A DNA stretch of 64,000 bases, taken from contig NZ_NSGJ01000024.1 of the NCBI RefSeq assembly GCF_002286775.1, forward strand, positions 1 through 64,000, written 5' to 3'. The notes under the pieces were generated by a model. The model was given only the letters and a program-made list of their open reading frames with translations. It was not told where the DNA came from and ran no database searches. This DNA is from Myroides sp. N17-2 (GTDB lineage: Bacteria; Bacteroidota; Bacteroidia; Flavobacteriales; Flavobacteriaceae). Each line of letters begins with the position of its first letter. The first letter of the stretch is position 1. The position numbers were made by a program, and so were the translations under genes. Below are positions 51,737-63,235 of the stretch, piece by piece.

Positions 51737-53932
51737 TTAGTTCGCTTCTTTAGTCATAAACTGAATACGCATTAATCTCAATTCTTCTGTATCATAATCT
51801 CCATCAAACTCCGCCATAGCAGACTTGATATTATCTGTCTCAGAGTCCATAAAGTAATCATAGATTTCTTCTTGCTGATCTTCGTCTAATACATCATCTA
51901 TCCAATATGATATATTCAGTTTAGTACCAGAATAGACTATCTGTTCCATCTCTTTTAACAGACCATCCATATCTAATCCTTTAGCACTAGCGATATCAGA
52001 TAAAGATAATTTTCTATCGACGTTTTGGATAATATATAGTTTCAAGGCAGAATTAGCTCCAGTAGACTTAACGACTAAGTCATCTGGTCTGATAATATCA
52101 TTCTCTTCTACATATTTACTAATAACATCTACGAAATCCTTACCATACTTCTTCGCTTTTCCTTCACTAACACCTATAATATTAGACATCTCTTCTAAAG
52201 TAACAGGATACTTAAGTCCCATTTCTTCTAACGAAGGATCTTGAAAAACTACAAAAGGTGGCACACTATGTTTCTTCGCTACTTTCTTACGCAGATCTTT
52301 CAGTATTCCGATTAGAACCTCGTCTATCACTAAGCTTGCTTTACTACCTGCTGTATCTAAATCATTATCCGCACTAGAATATTCATGATCTTCTGTCATC
52401 ATAAATGACTTTGGATTAGCAATAAAATCAATCCCAGCCTCTGTAAGTTTTAAAACTCCGTAAGCTTCAATATCTTTACGCAATAAATCTGCTACTAAAA
52501 CCTGTCTTAACAGTGCTATCCAGTATTTCTCATCATGAGATTTACCACAGCCAAAAAACGGTAACGTATCTGTTTTATTCACTTTTAGTAAAGCATTAAT
52601 CTTACCTAATAAAGTAAAGACAACCTCTTTCGTTTTATATGCTTGTTTAGTATCTCGAACTACTTTTAGCAATTCTACAACACTATCTTTCGCTTCCACT
52701 TTAGTTTTGGGGTTTCGAATATTATCATCCATATCTGCTCCATCACCATTCACTTCATCAAATTCTTCTCCGAAATAGTGTAGGATAAACTTTCTTCTAG
52801 ACATAGATGTTTCAGCATACGCTACTACTTCTTGTAATAAAGCGTATCCAATCTCTTGTTCAGCTATAGGCTTCCCTGCCATAAACTTCTCAAGTTTCTC
52901 TATATCTTTATATGAGTAATATGCAAGACAATGTCCTTCACCTCCATCACGTCCAGCTCTACCAGTCTCTTGATAATAGCTCTCTAACGACTTAGGAATA
53001 TCATGGTGAATAACAAATCTAACATCTGGCTTGTCAATTCCCATACCGAATGCAATAGTAGCCACTACTACATCAACATCTTCCATTAGGAACATATCTT
53101 GATGCCTCGCACGAGTTTTAGCATCTAGACCTGCATGATAAGGTACAGCGCTAATTCCATTTACTTGAAGTACATTCGCTATTTCTTCTACTTTTTTTCT
53201 ACTTAAACAATAAATCACACCTGATTTACCTGAATGCTGTTTAATAAAACGAATAATATCACTTTCGATATTTTTAGTTTTAGGGCGTATTTCATAAAAT
53301 AGATTAGGTCTATTAAATGAAGCTTTAAACGTATTGGCATTAGGGATCTCAAGGTTCTTTAAGATATCCTCTTGTACTTTAGGAGTAGCAGTAGCTGTTA
53401 GTCCAATGATGGGGATGTCACCTAGACTTCTAATAATGTTACGCAGATTACGATACTCTGGTCTAAAGTCATGTCCCCATTCAGAAATACAATGGGCCTC
53501 GTCAATAGCTACAAAAGATAATTTCTCTCCTTGTAAAAAGCTAACATACTCTTCTTTAGTTAAAGATTCCGGTGCTACGTATAATAGCTTAGTTAGCCCA
53601 CTTTTAATATCCTCCTTTACCTGTGCTATTTCAGTCTTAGTAAGTGAAGAATTAAGTACATGCGCTACACCATGCTCTGAAGACAAGCTTCTGATAGCAT
53701 CTACTTGATTTTTCATCAATGCAATTAATGGTGAAACCACAATAGCCGTTCCCTCTAATACTAAAGCAGGTAATTGATAACAAAGAGACTTTCCTCCTCC
53801 AGTCGGCATAATCACAAAAGTATTGTGTCCTGAGATAATACTTTTGACCACATCTTCCTGAAGACCTTTGAACTGTGAAAATCCAAAATATCTCTTTAAC
53901 TCTTTGTGTAAGTCAATTTCAGTTGATTTCAT
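51737..53932 (-). CDS. recQ: ATP-dependent DNA helicase RecQ
   Basis: The start is placed at the ATG at 53932 (MKSTEIDLHKELK), because the longer frame to 54034 would run into the divergent kdsD gene and is not RecQ-like. The product is 731 residues. Walker A TGGGKS is at 44-49, then DEAH with 'AHCISEWGHDFRPEYRNL' near 140, motif VI 'QETGRAGRDGGEG' near 325, RQC and HRDC domains and an extra C-terminal winged-helix-like segment. In the zinc subdomain the four usual cysteines are absent: the sequence reads SMSRRKFILHYFGEE...GADMDDNIRNP. This looks like a non-zinc Bacteroidota form. It acts in recombination and replication-fork repair. Confidence 0.93.
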   Translation of the reverse strand: MKSTEIDLHKELKRYFGFSQFKGLQEDVVKSIISGHNTFVIMPTGGGKSLCYQLPALVLEGTAIVVSPLIALMKNQVDAIRSLSSEHGVAHVLNSSLTKTEIAQVKEDIKSGLTKLLYVAPESLTKEEYVSFLQGEKLSFVAIDEAHCISEWGHDFRPEYRNLRNIIRSLGDIPIIGLTATATPKVQEDILKNLEIPNANTFKASFNRPNLFYEIRPKTKNIESDIIRFIKQHSGKSGVIYCLSRKKVEEIANVLQVNGISAVPYHAGLDAKTRARHQDMFLMEDVDVVVATIAFGMGIDKPDVRFVIHHDIPKSLESYYQETGRAGRDGGEGHCLAYYSYKDIEKLEKFMAGKPIAEQEIGYALLQEVVAYAETSMSRRKFILHYFGEEFDEVNGDGADMDDNIRNPKTKVEAKDSVVELLKVVRDTKQAYKTKEVVFTLLGKINALLKVNKTDTLPFFGCGKSHDEKYWIALLRQVLVADLLRKDIEAYGVLKLTEAGIDFIANPKSFMMTEDHEYSSADNDLDTAGSKASLVIDEVLIGILKDLRKKVAKKHSVPPFVVFQDPSLEEMGLKYPVTLEEMSNIIGVSEGKAKKYGKDFVDVISKYVEENDIIRPDDLVVKSTGANSALKLYIIQNVDRKLSLSDIASAKGLDMDGLLKEMEQIVYSGTKLNISYWIDDVLDEDQQEEIYDYFMDSETDNIKSAMAEFDGDYDTEELRLMRIQFMTKEAN

Positions 53933-54021
53933 TATTTTTGTATGGTATTTTACATAAATTTGCAGTACATAAAGGTACAAAATTTCTTTAGTCCAATCAT
54001 AATATTTAACATTCGCTAATT

Positions 54022-54987
54022 TTGAACAAAGCAATTAATATATTAGACACCGCAAAAAACACTTTACTATCTGAAAGTGAAAGCATTAAAAAACTAATCA
54101 ACTATCTAACTGAAGATTTTGAAAAAGCTGTCGAGGCGATTTTGCACTGCAAGGGGCGACTAATCGTGACAGGAATAGGCAAAAGTGCACTAATTGGAGC
54201 GAAGATTGTAGCAACTTTTAACTCTACAGGTACACCTTCTATTTATATGCATGCAGCAGAAGCTATGCATGGAGATCTTGGTTTAATTCAACCTGGAGAT
54301 TGTATTATCTGTATTTCTAACAGTGGAAATAGTCCTGAAATTAAGGTATTAGCTCCTATATTAAAAAGACATAATAATAAACTTATCGCTATAACTGCTA
54401 ATGAAAACTCTTTCTTAGCGAAAAGTTCTGATTATATCCTACTATCTAAAGTAGATAGAGAAGCAGAACTAAATAACTTAGCACCAATGAACAGCACTAC
54501 GGCACAATTAGTATTAGGTGATGCTCTAGCGGCATGTTTAATCCAATTGCGTCAATTCACAGCAGAAGATTTCGCTATGTACCATCCAGGGGGTGCATTA
54601 GGTAAAAAATTACTACTTTTGGTCAGAAACATATTAAAAAGCGAAAACAAACCTTCTGTATCACCTGAATCTAGTATTCAAGATGTAATCGTAGAAATAT
54701 CTGAAAAGAGATTAGGTGTAACAGCAGTAGTTGAAAACGACAAATTAATAGGTATTATTACAGATGGAGACTTACGTCGTATGCTTCAAAAAAGCAATAG
54801 CTTAAATGATTATAAAGCAAAAGATATTATGTCTATCAATCCAAAACACATTGATAGTAATGAACATGTATCTAAAGCTTTATCAATATTAGAAGATAAT
54901 TCTATCACACAATTACTAGTAACAGAAGACGATAAATATGTAGGCGTTATACACCTACACGATATATTAAAAGAAGGTATAGTATAA
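54022..54987 (+). CDS. kdsD: Arabinose-5-phosphate isomerase (KpsF/GutQ/KdsD family)
   Basis: Converts ribulose-5-phosphate to arabinose-5-phosphate for Kdo/LPS synthesis. The 321-residue protein has a SIS domain (about 35-175, 'VTGIGKSALIGAKIVATFNSTGTPSIYMHAAEAMHGDLG' and 'ISNSGNSPEIKVL') and two CBS domains (about 205-321). The start is a TTG at 54022, because there is no ATG until residue 74 and a stop precedes it at 54007. A TAATTTTG sequence covers the start codon itself, so the mapping of start and promoter is unsure. It is first of an operon with tatC (3 bp) and lptB (18 bp). Confidence 0.92.
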   Translation: MNKAINILDTAKNTLLSESESIKKLINYLTEDFEKAVEAILHCKGRLIVTGIGKSALIGAKIVATFNSTGTPSIYMHAAEAMHGDLGLIQPGDCIICISNSGNSPEIKVLAPILKRHNNKLIAITANENSFLAKSSDYILLSKVDREAELNNLAPMNSTTAQLVLGDALAACLIQLRQFTAEDFAMYHPGGALGKKLLLLVRNILKSENKPSVSPESSIQDVIVEISEKRLGVTAVVENDKLIGIITDGDLRRMLQKSNSLNDYKAKDIMSINPKHIDSNEHVSKALSILEDNSITQLLVTEDDKYVGVIHLHDILKEGIV

Positions 54988-54990
54988 TTT

Positions 54991-55830
54991 ATGGCAAACT
55001 CAAAAAAAACAATCAAGGAGATGTCTTTCCTTGATCACTTAGAAGAATTAAGATGGTTATTGGTTAGATCCTCAGCTTTCATCTTAGGTGGAGGTGTGGT
55101 CGCTTTTATCTTTAGTGATTTTATCTTTGATAAGATAATATTCGCTCCAAAGAAAAGTGATTTCGTTACTTATCAATTCTTTTGTAAACTAGCCCAACGA
55201 TTTAATTTTGACCGTAGTTTCTGTTTAGAAGAATTACCATTCGAAATACAAAACAGAACGATGGACGGACAGTTCTCTGTCTTAATTTGGACTTGTATTT
55301 CAGCAGGTTTTATTATAGCAGTACCATTCATTTTATGGGAAATATGGAAATTCATTAGTCCAGCATTATATACTAAAGAGAAAAAATATGCTAAACTATT
55401 CATCGTAGTTTCATCTTTATTATTCTTTATGGGAGTTATATTTGGATACTATGTAATCACACCTTTATCTATCAACTTCTTAGCTAACTTACAAGTAAGT
55501 GATATCGTTAAGAATCAGATTGATATAAACTCATACATAGGATTAGTAAAGACTACTTCTATTGCCTGTGGTTTAGTGTTTGAGTTACCTATTATTATAT
55601 ACTTCTTATCAGTCTTAGATTTGGTTACCCCTAAATTCTTAAGAGACTATAGAAAATATGCTATCGTGTTAATTCTTATTATAGCTGCAGTTATTACCCC
55701 TCCAGATGTAGTAAGCCAAATCATTGTTTCTATTCCTTTATTAATTTTATACGAAGTGAGTATTTACATCTCTCATTTTGTTCAAAAGAAGAATAAAATA
55801 GAAAACAAGACAGTTAAACAAGTAGAATAA
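54991..55830 (+). CDS. tatC: Twin-arginine translocase subunit TatC
   Basis: A 279-residue inner-membrane protein with six membrane helices. The opening 'MSFLDHLEELRWLLVRSSAFIL' and the Glu-containing periplasmic loop region 'FEIQNRTMDGQFSVLIWTCISAGFI' are the family pattern; 'YKYAILVLII' and 'TPPDVVSQ' mark the last helices. It binds folded substrates' twin-arginine signals. It lies in an operon between kdsD and lptB, both envelope-biogenesis genes. No TatA is in the window. Confidence 0.95.
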   Translation: MANSKKTIKEMSFLDHLEELRWLLVRSSAFILGGGVVAFIFSDFIFDKIIFAPKKSDFVTYQFFCKLAQRFNFDRSFCLEELPFEIQNRTMDGQFSVLIWTCISAGFIIAVPFILWEIWKFISPALYTKEKKYAKLFIVVSSLLFFMGVIFGYYVITPLSINFLANLQVSDIVKNQIDINSYIGLVKTTSIACGLVFELPIIIYFLSVLDLVTPKFLRDYRKYAIVLILIIAAVITPPDVVSQIIVSIPLLILYEVSIYISHFVQKKNKIENKTVKQVE

Positions 55831-55848
55831 CCTTATTACAGATTAGTT

Positions 55849-56589
55849 ATGAAATTAAGAGCAGAGAATCTTATCAAGATGTATAAGAAAAGAAAGGTAG
55901 TTAAAGGAATATCTGTAGAAGTGAATCAAGGAGAGATCGTAGGACTTCTAGGACCTAATGGTGCTGGTAAGACTACTTCTTTTTATATGATCGTAGGATT
56001 AGTAAAACCAAATAGTGGTAATATTTATCTAGACAATACTAATATCACTGATTTCCCGATGTATAAACGTGCACAACACGGTATAGGATATCTAGCTCAA
56101 GAAGCTTCTATATTTAGAAAACTGAGTATAGAAGACAATATCTTAAGTGTGCTACAACTAACTAATCTTTCAAAAAAAGAACAAGTTGCTAAGATGGAGT
56201 CATTAATCAGTGAGTTTAACTTAGGTCACGTACGTACTAACCGAGGAGATGTATTATCAGGAGGAGAAAGAAGACGTACAGAGATTGCAAGAGCACTTGC
56301 TACAGATCCAAAGTTTATCTTATTAGATGAGCCATTTGCAGGAGTTGACCCTGTAGCCGTAGAAGATATTCAAAAGATCGTAGCTAACTTAAAAAACAAA
56401 AATATTGGAATCTTAATCACTGACCACAATGTACAAGAGACCTTAGCGATCACAGATAAAACATACCTTATGTTCGAAGGAGGTATTCTAAAGGCAGGTG
56501 TCCCTGAAGAATTAGCAGCTGACGAAATGGTAAGAAAAGTTTATTTAGGACAAAACTTTGAACTACGTAAGAAAAAAATAGTTTTTTAA
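55849..56589 (+). CDS. lptB: LPS export ABC transporter ATP-binding protein LptB
   Basis: A 246-residue ABC ATPase powering LPS extraction via LptFG. Walker A GPNGAGKTT is at 35-43, the Q-loop 'GYLAQEASIF' at 80-89, the signature LSGGERRR at 136-143, Walker B FILLDEP at 156-162 and the His switch in 'LITDHNVQ' near 194. 'GERRRTEIARAL' and 'EPFAGVDP' are LptB hallmarks. It is third in an operon with kdsD and tatC, consistent with LPS biogenesis. Confidence 0.95.
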   Translation: MKLRAENLIKMYKKRKVVKGISVEVNQGEIVGLLGPNGAGKTTSFYMIVGLVKPNSGNIYLDNTNITDFPMYKRAQHGIGYLAQEASIFRKLSIEDNILSVLQLTNLSKKEQVAKMESLISEFNLGHVRTNRGDVLSGGERRRTEIARALATDPKFILLDEPFAGVDPVAVEDIQKIVANLKNKNIGILITDHNVQETLAITDKTYLMFEGGILKAGVPEELAADEMVRKVYLGQNFELRKKKIVF

Positions 56590-56800
56590 TTCAAATAAGG
56601 CGTCACTTTTACAGAATATACAAACAAATGCTAAAGTTATCTGTAAATAATCTCTTATTGTGTTTTTTATAAACAAAAAGACAGCAATAACTGACCAAAC
56701 ACTTTAGTTTTATCTATAGTAAGCTTTTGTCTCTACTCAGAAAAAACTATATTTGACACTTTTAATAGGAAAACCCTTTTTTTACACTACTTAGAAACTC

Positions 56801-56808
56801 TATATTTG
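56801..56808 (+). promoter_or_regulatory. Candidate -7 box for the wza-wzc pair
   Basis: TATATTTG, 13 bp before the ATG at 56822. No clear TTG at -33. Confidence 0.5.
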
Positions 56809-56821
56809 CAAAAAAATAACA

Positions 56822-57607
56822 ATGAAAAATAAAATTGCACTAAAGTTATCTCTTTTTTTAGGGTGTATGTTCCTTTTAGGTTCATGTGCTAATAAAAAAG
56901 ACATTATATACTACCAAAACGTTGAAGATATTCTTTTGAAAGAATCAAATGAGAACAAGTTTGAGACACGTTTAAGAGCAGATGATTTATTAATGATTAT
57001 TGTATCTGCTCAGGATCCTGAAGCAGCTGCACCATTCAATTTAATAAATACAATGACTGCTACTCCTAATAATCCTGCTGCAGGAGGTACTATGACACAA
57101 CAACTATATCTAATAGATAGTCATGGTAACATTCAATTTCCTGTATTAGGGACAATAAAACTAGGTGGTAAGAGTAAAGAAGAAGCCATAGCGTTACTAT
57201 CTAACCAAATAAGCCAATATATCACGAACCCAATCGTTAACTTAAGAATCATGAACTACAAAGTAACGGTTCAAGGAGAGGTTAACAATCCTGGTGTACA
57301 TAAGATTGATAGCGAAAGATTAACTTTAGCAGAAGCAATCGCTTTATCAGGAGATCTAACTGTATATGGTAAACGTGATAATATTCTATTAATAAGAGAA
57401 ATAGATGGTAGAAGAGTACCTATTCGTGTAGATATGACAAAGGCAGACTTTATGGTATCTCCATACTACTACCTTAATCAAAATGACATCGTATATGTAG
57501 AACCTAATAAAACTAAAGTTAACTCATCTGTAGTAGGTCCTAACTTAAGTTTAGCAATCTCTGCATTATCACTTTTAGTAACTATTATAGCTCTATCAAT
57601 CAAATAA
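56822..57607 (+). CDS. wza: Polysaccharide export lipoprotein (Wza-like)
   Basis: A 261-residue outer-membrane lipoprotein. The signal ends in LLGSC with Cys22. The Poly_export domain (about 45-150, 'ETRLRADDLLMIIVSAQDPEAAAPFN', 'LYLIDSHGNIQFPVLGTIKLGGKSKEEA') is followed by an SLBB domain ('VNNPGVHKIDSERLTLAEAIALSGDL') and a C-terminal membrane segment (about 240-260, 'ALSLLVTIIALS'), common in Bacteroidota forms. It makes the outer-membrane channel for exopolysaccharide or capsule. It ends 4 bp before the Wzc-type gene. Confidence 0.9.
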   Translation: MKNKIALKLSLFLGCMFLLGSCANKKDIIYYQNVEDILLKESNENKFETRLRADDLLMIIVSAQDPEAAAPFNLINTMTATPNNPAAGGTMTQQLYLIDSHGNIQFPVLGTIKLGGKSKEEAIALLSNQISQYITNPIVNLRIMNYKVTVQGEVNNPGVHKIDSERLTLAEAIALSGDLTVYGKRDNILLIREIDGRRVPIRVDMTKADFMVSPYYYLNQNDIVYVEPNKTKVNSSVVGPNLSLAISALSLLVTIIALSIK

Positions 57608-57611
57608 ATAA

Positions 57612-60011
57612 ATGGAAAACAAATTTGACAATCAAGAGAATTCTAATATAAACATCAGAGAAGAACTAGAAAAGTACTTAGTACATTGGAGATGGTTCTT
57701 AATAAGTGTTTTTATAACTGTAGCTTTAGCATTCGTTTATTTGCGTTATAGCCAAAAGATTTACTCTATCGGAACTTCTATCATCGTAAAAGATGAGAAA
57801 AGAGGTGGCGGTATTGCATCAGAGATGGCTGCTTTTGCTGACTTAGGGATGTTCTCTGGAGGAAAAAGTAATGTGGAGAATGAAACTCAAGTATTACAAT
57901 CTAGAAGCTTAGCTGAGAAAACAGTTAGAAGATTACAGTTAAACATCTCTCACATCAATAATGATAGATTTGTTAAATCTGACTTATATAATAATAGTCC
58001 TGTTTCTATCAACTTCGTTGAACGAGTATTTGATTTTGATGATGTAGAGTATTCATTCTATATCAAAGATAGAACTGATACTACATTCTTATTACTAGAT
58101 GAAGAAGAACAAGAACTTGGTACTTTTAAATATGATCAACCAGTAACAACTATACTTGGTAAATTAATCGTTACTAAAAATGCTCCTAAGAAAAAAGGTA
58201 CATTAGATGCTCTTAAAAAAGAAGGAGCTACTGAAGATGTTAAAGAGATTTTAATCAAGATCACTCCTGTTCAGAAAGTAGTAGACTATTATGTCAAAGA
58301 AGTAAAAATAGCACCAACTGATAAATTCTCAACTGTATTAGAGCTTTCGTTGTTAAACGCAACTCCTGCTAAAGCAATAGATTACTTAAATACATTGATT
58401 ACTTTATACAACGATGCTGCTATAGCAGATAAACGATTTGTATCAGAGAAAACATCAGAATTTATTGATTCACGTTTAGTTCTTATCACAGATGAACTAG
58501 GTGATGTAGAGAAAAATGTAGAAGGATATAAAGCTAGAAATAGTATTACTGACATTCCTACTGAATTAAAAATTCACTTAGAGAACGCTAACGTATACGA
58601 GAAGCAAATCATAGAAAATGAAACAGAGTTAAAAGTTGTTTCTTCATTGATCGAATTCTTAAAAAACAGCAAGCCTAATGAGTTACTACCAGGTAATATC
58701 GTAGCTACTGATGTTAGTTCAAACAGCTTAATCAATCAGTATAACACATTAGTATTAGAGCGCAACAAATTAAGTTCAAGTACTACTAAGTTAAACCCTG
58801 CTATCGTAAGAATCGAAGAGCAAATCAACTCGATGAAAGCTTCTGTATTAGAAAGTTTATTAAGAGCTGAAAGCAGCTTAAAGATTACACGTAGAGAACT
58901 ATCTAGTAAAGAAAACGAACTACGTTCTAAATTATCACTTGTCCCTAAACAAGAAAGAGAATTTAGAATCATAGATAGACAACAAAAAGTAAAAGAAGCT
59001 ATCTACTTATACCTTTTCCAAAAAAGAGAAGAAACAGCTATCGCTTTAGCTGCCACTGATCAAAATGCAAAAGTAATAGATGTAGCTAAAAGTTCAGATA
59101 AACCAGTATCTCCTAAAAAAGCTATTATCTTATTAGCAGCTTTAATATTAGGAGGATTAATACCTTTTGCTATTATTTACTTACGTAGCTTACTTGATAC
59201 TAAAGTCAAGAATAGATTAGATATTGAAGAGAACACATCAGTACCATTCTTAGGAGATATTCCGCACTCGAATGACAATTCGAAAATCGTGGATATCGCT
59301 AGTAGAACAAGTACAGCTGAAGCATTGCGTATTATCAGAACCAACCTTGAGTTTATGCTTAGTGGTGTAGAAGAAGGTAATGCAAAGATGATATTCTTAA
59401 CATCTACCTTCCCTAAAGAAGGAAAAACATTTACATCTGTTAACATTGCTGCTACAATAGCATTATCAGGTAAACGAACACTTCTTATCGGTTTAGATAT
59501 CCGTAATCCTAGATTAGATGATTATATTATGTTACCTACTAAAGGGGTTTCAGACTACTTATTAAGAAAAGAGGATGATATTAACCAATATGTAGTTAAG
59601 ATAGACGGATACGAGAATATGTATGCATTACCAGCAGGTACTATCCCTCCTAACCCAGCAGAGTTATTAATGGGAGATAGAATAGGTAATATGTTTGAAG
59701 AGCTTAAAAAACAATATGATTACATCATTGTAGATACAGCTCCAGTAAGTCTAGTTACAGATACATTGCTTATCGCTAAATATGCTGATACATTCATCTA
59801 TGTAGCAAGAGCAAATTATCTAGACAAACGTATGCTAAGACTTCCTAATGATTTACATAGAGAAGGTAAGTTACCAAATATGTCAATTATCTTAAATGAC
59901 ACGGAAACTAATAAAGGATACGGTTATGGATATGGATACGGTTACGGTTACGGTCAAGATGCCGAAACAGATAATCGTTCATGGTGGAAGAAATTACTAA
60001 ATATGAAATAA
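57612..60011 (+). CDS. wzc: Polysaccharide biosynthesis tyrosine autokinase (Wzc-like)
   Basis: A 799-residue inner-membrane co-polymerase with a BY-kinase. It has a Wzz domain with a first membrane helix (about 30-50), a long coiled-coil periplasmic region (about 280-460), a second helix (about 500-520), and a kinase domain (about 570-760). The Walker A is PKEGKTF near 602, Walker A' 'LIGLDIRNPRL' near 624 and Walker B 'YIIVDTAP' near 705. The C-terminal tail has a run of six Gly-Tyr pairs (about 770-784), the Tyr cluster that is autophosphorylated. It pairs with Wza, but no other polysaccharide genes are here. Confidence 0.92.
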   Translation: MENKFDNQENSNINIREELEKYLVHWRWFLISVFITVALAFVYLRYSQKIYSIGTSIIVKDEKRGGGIASEMAAFADLGMFSGGKSNVENETQVLQSRSLAEKTVRRLQLNISHINNDRFVKSDLYNNSPVSINFVERVFDFDDVEYSFYIKDRTDTTFLLLDEEEQELGTFKYDQPVTTILGKLIVTKNAPKKKGTLDALKKEGATEDVKEILIKITPVQKVVDYYVKEVKIAPTDKFSTVLELSLLNATPAKAIDYLNTLITLYNDAAIADKRFVSEKTSEFIDSRLVLITDELGDVEKNVEGYKARNSITDIPTELKIHLENANVYEKQIIENETELKVVSSLIEFLKNSKPNELLPGNIVATDVSSNSLINQYNTLVLERNKLSSSTTKLNPAIVRIEEQINSMKASVLESLLRAESSLKITRRELSSKENELRSKLSLVPKQEREFRIIDRQQKVKEAIYLYLFQKREETAIALAATDQNAKVIDVAKSSDKPVSPKKAIILLAALILGGLIPFAIIYLRSLLDTKVKNRLDIEENTSVPFLGDIPHSNDNSKIVDIASRTSTAEALRIIRTNLEFMLSGVEEGNAKMIFLTSTFPKEGKTFTSVNIAATIALSGKRTLLIGLDIRNPRLDDYIMLPTKGVSDYLLRKEDDINQYVVKIDGYENMYALPAGTIPPNPAELLMGDRIGNMFEELKKQYDYIIVDTAPVSLVTDTLLIAKYADTFIYVARANYLDKRMLRLPNDLHREGKLPNMSIILNDTETNKGYGYGYGYGYGYGQDAETDNRSWWKKLLNMK

Positions 60012-60015
60012 TACC

Positions 60016-60046
60016 AAAGGTCACTCTTTTACAGGGTGACCTTTTT
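60016..60046 (+). terminator. Terminator after wzc
   Basis: Arms AAAGGTCAC / GTGACCTTT around a short loop, then a T run. This closes the export pair before icd. Confidence 0.85.
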
Positions 60047-60237
60047 CATTAATATGACAAAATATTATATCAAAAAATACCAAAACAGAAATATAGAAAG
60101 TCACTATTCTCAAATTCATAATTCAACTCTAAAAAGACTATAAAGCCTAAGCAATAACATACATAATTAGTATATTTGCTTTATAAATTTCAAGGTTTAA
60201 ACAAAATATATTTAACGATAATATTGTTTTCATTTAA

Positions 60238-62469
<2,232 letters not shown>

Positions 62470-62492
62470 TCATAGTATTCTAGGCTAAAACT

Positions 62493-62525
62493 AAAAAGGT
62501 CATCTGTAATAGATGACCTTTTTTT
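62493..62525. terminator. Bidirectional terminator
   Basis: Arms AAAAAGGTCATCT / AGATGACCTTTTT around GTAAT, between convergent genes ending at 62469 and 62537. Confidence 0.93.
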
Positions 62526-62536
62526 ATATACTAAAA

Positions 62537-63235
62537 CTATTGATCTAATAGAATTTGATACTTACGACCTATAGGGACTTCATCTTCATTAACAAGTACT
62601 AATTTACTCATAAAACGTTCTTTTATATGTTTCTTATTAATAATGAACGAACGATGTATCTGCACGAACTCCTCACCTGTTAGTTCTGTTTTAAAACCAA
62701 CCAATGATCCATATACAAAGTAACTTTTGCGTCTACTCTTTGTAAATATCTTAATATAGTTACCGGCACTCTCTATATATATAATATCATTCATATCGAT
62801 AAAGTAATCAAACCCATCCTCCTTCACTAAAACACTATGAGGTAGGCTCTTTTTGATATTATCTTTTCTCTCTTTACAAAATATCTTAGCCTTTTCAACA
62901 GCTTTTAAAAACTTACTAAATGATATTGGCTTTAAAAGATAATCAACAGCATCGTTTTGATATGATTCTAAAGCAAACTCAGAATAGGCTGTTGTAACTA
63001 TCGTTGTTGGCTTTACAGGAAGCATTTCTAATAACTCTAAACCTGATACTAAAGGCATATTAATATCTAAAAATAAAATATCTACCTCATTAGTCTGTAA
63101 GAAAGTTAATGCCTCTTTGCCACTATAAGCGTGGCCTATACATTCTAAATCTTCACATTGTTTAATATGACTTAGCAAAACCTGATGTGCAGGCTTCTCA
63201 TCATCAATAATTAAACATTTGTAGGTAATTCCCAT
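62537..63235 (-). CDS. LytTR response regulator
   Basis: A 232-residue regulator with a receiver domain (about 4-120) showing Asp11-Asp12, phosphoacceptor Asp57 in 'ILFLDINMPLVSG' and Lys102 in 'LLKPISF', followed by a LytTR DNA-binding domain (about 133-232, 'IIYIESAGNYIKIFTKSRRKSYFVYGSLVGFKTEL...FVQIHRSFIINKKHI'). It overlaps by 25 bp the kinase gene that precedes it, so the two are co-translated. Confidence 0.93.
   Translation of the reverse strand: MGITYKCLIIDDEKPAHQVLLSHIKQCEDLECIGHAYSGKEALTFLQTNEVDILFLDINMPLVSGLELLEMLPVKPTTIVTTAYSEFALESYQNDAVDYLLKPISFSKFLKAVEKAKIFCKERKDNIKKSLPHSVLVKEDGFDYFIDMNDIIYIESAGNYIKIFTKSRRKSYFVYGSLVGFKTELTGEEFVQIHRSFIINKKHIKERFMSKLVLVNEDEVPIGRKYQILLDQ

Noticed and set aside
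53932-54034. Longer N-terminus of RecQ starting at 54034
   Set aside because: The added 34 residues are not RecQ-like and overlap the divergent kdsD start.
56822-60011. Start of a capsule gene cluster
   Set aside because: The next gene is isocitrate dehydrogenase behind a terminator; no further polysaccharide genes follow.
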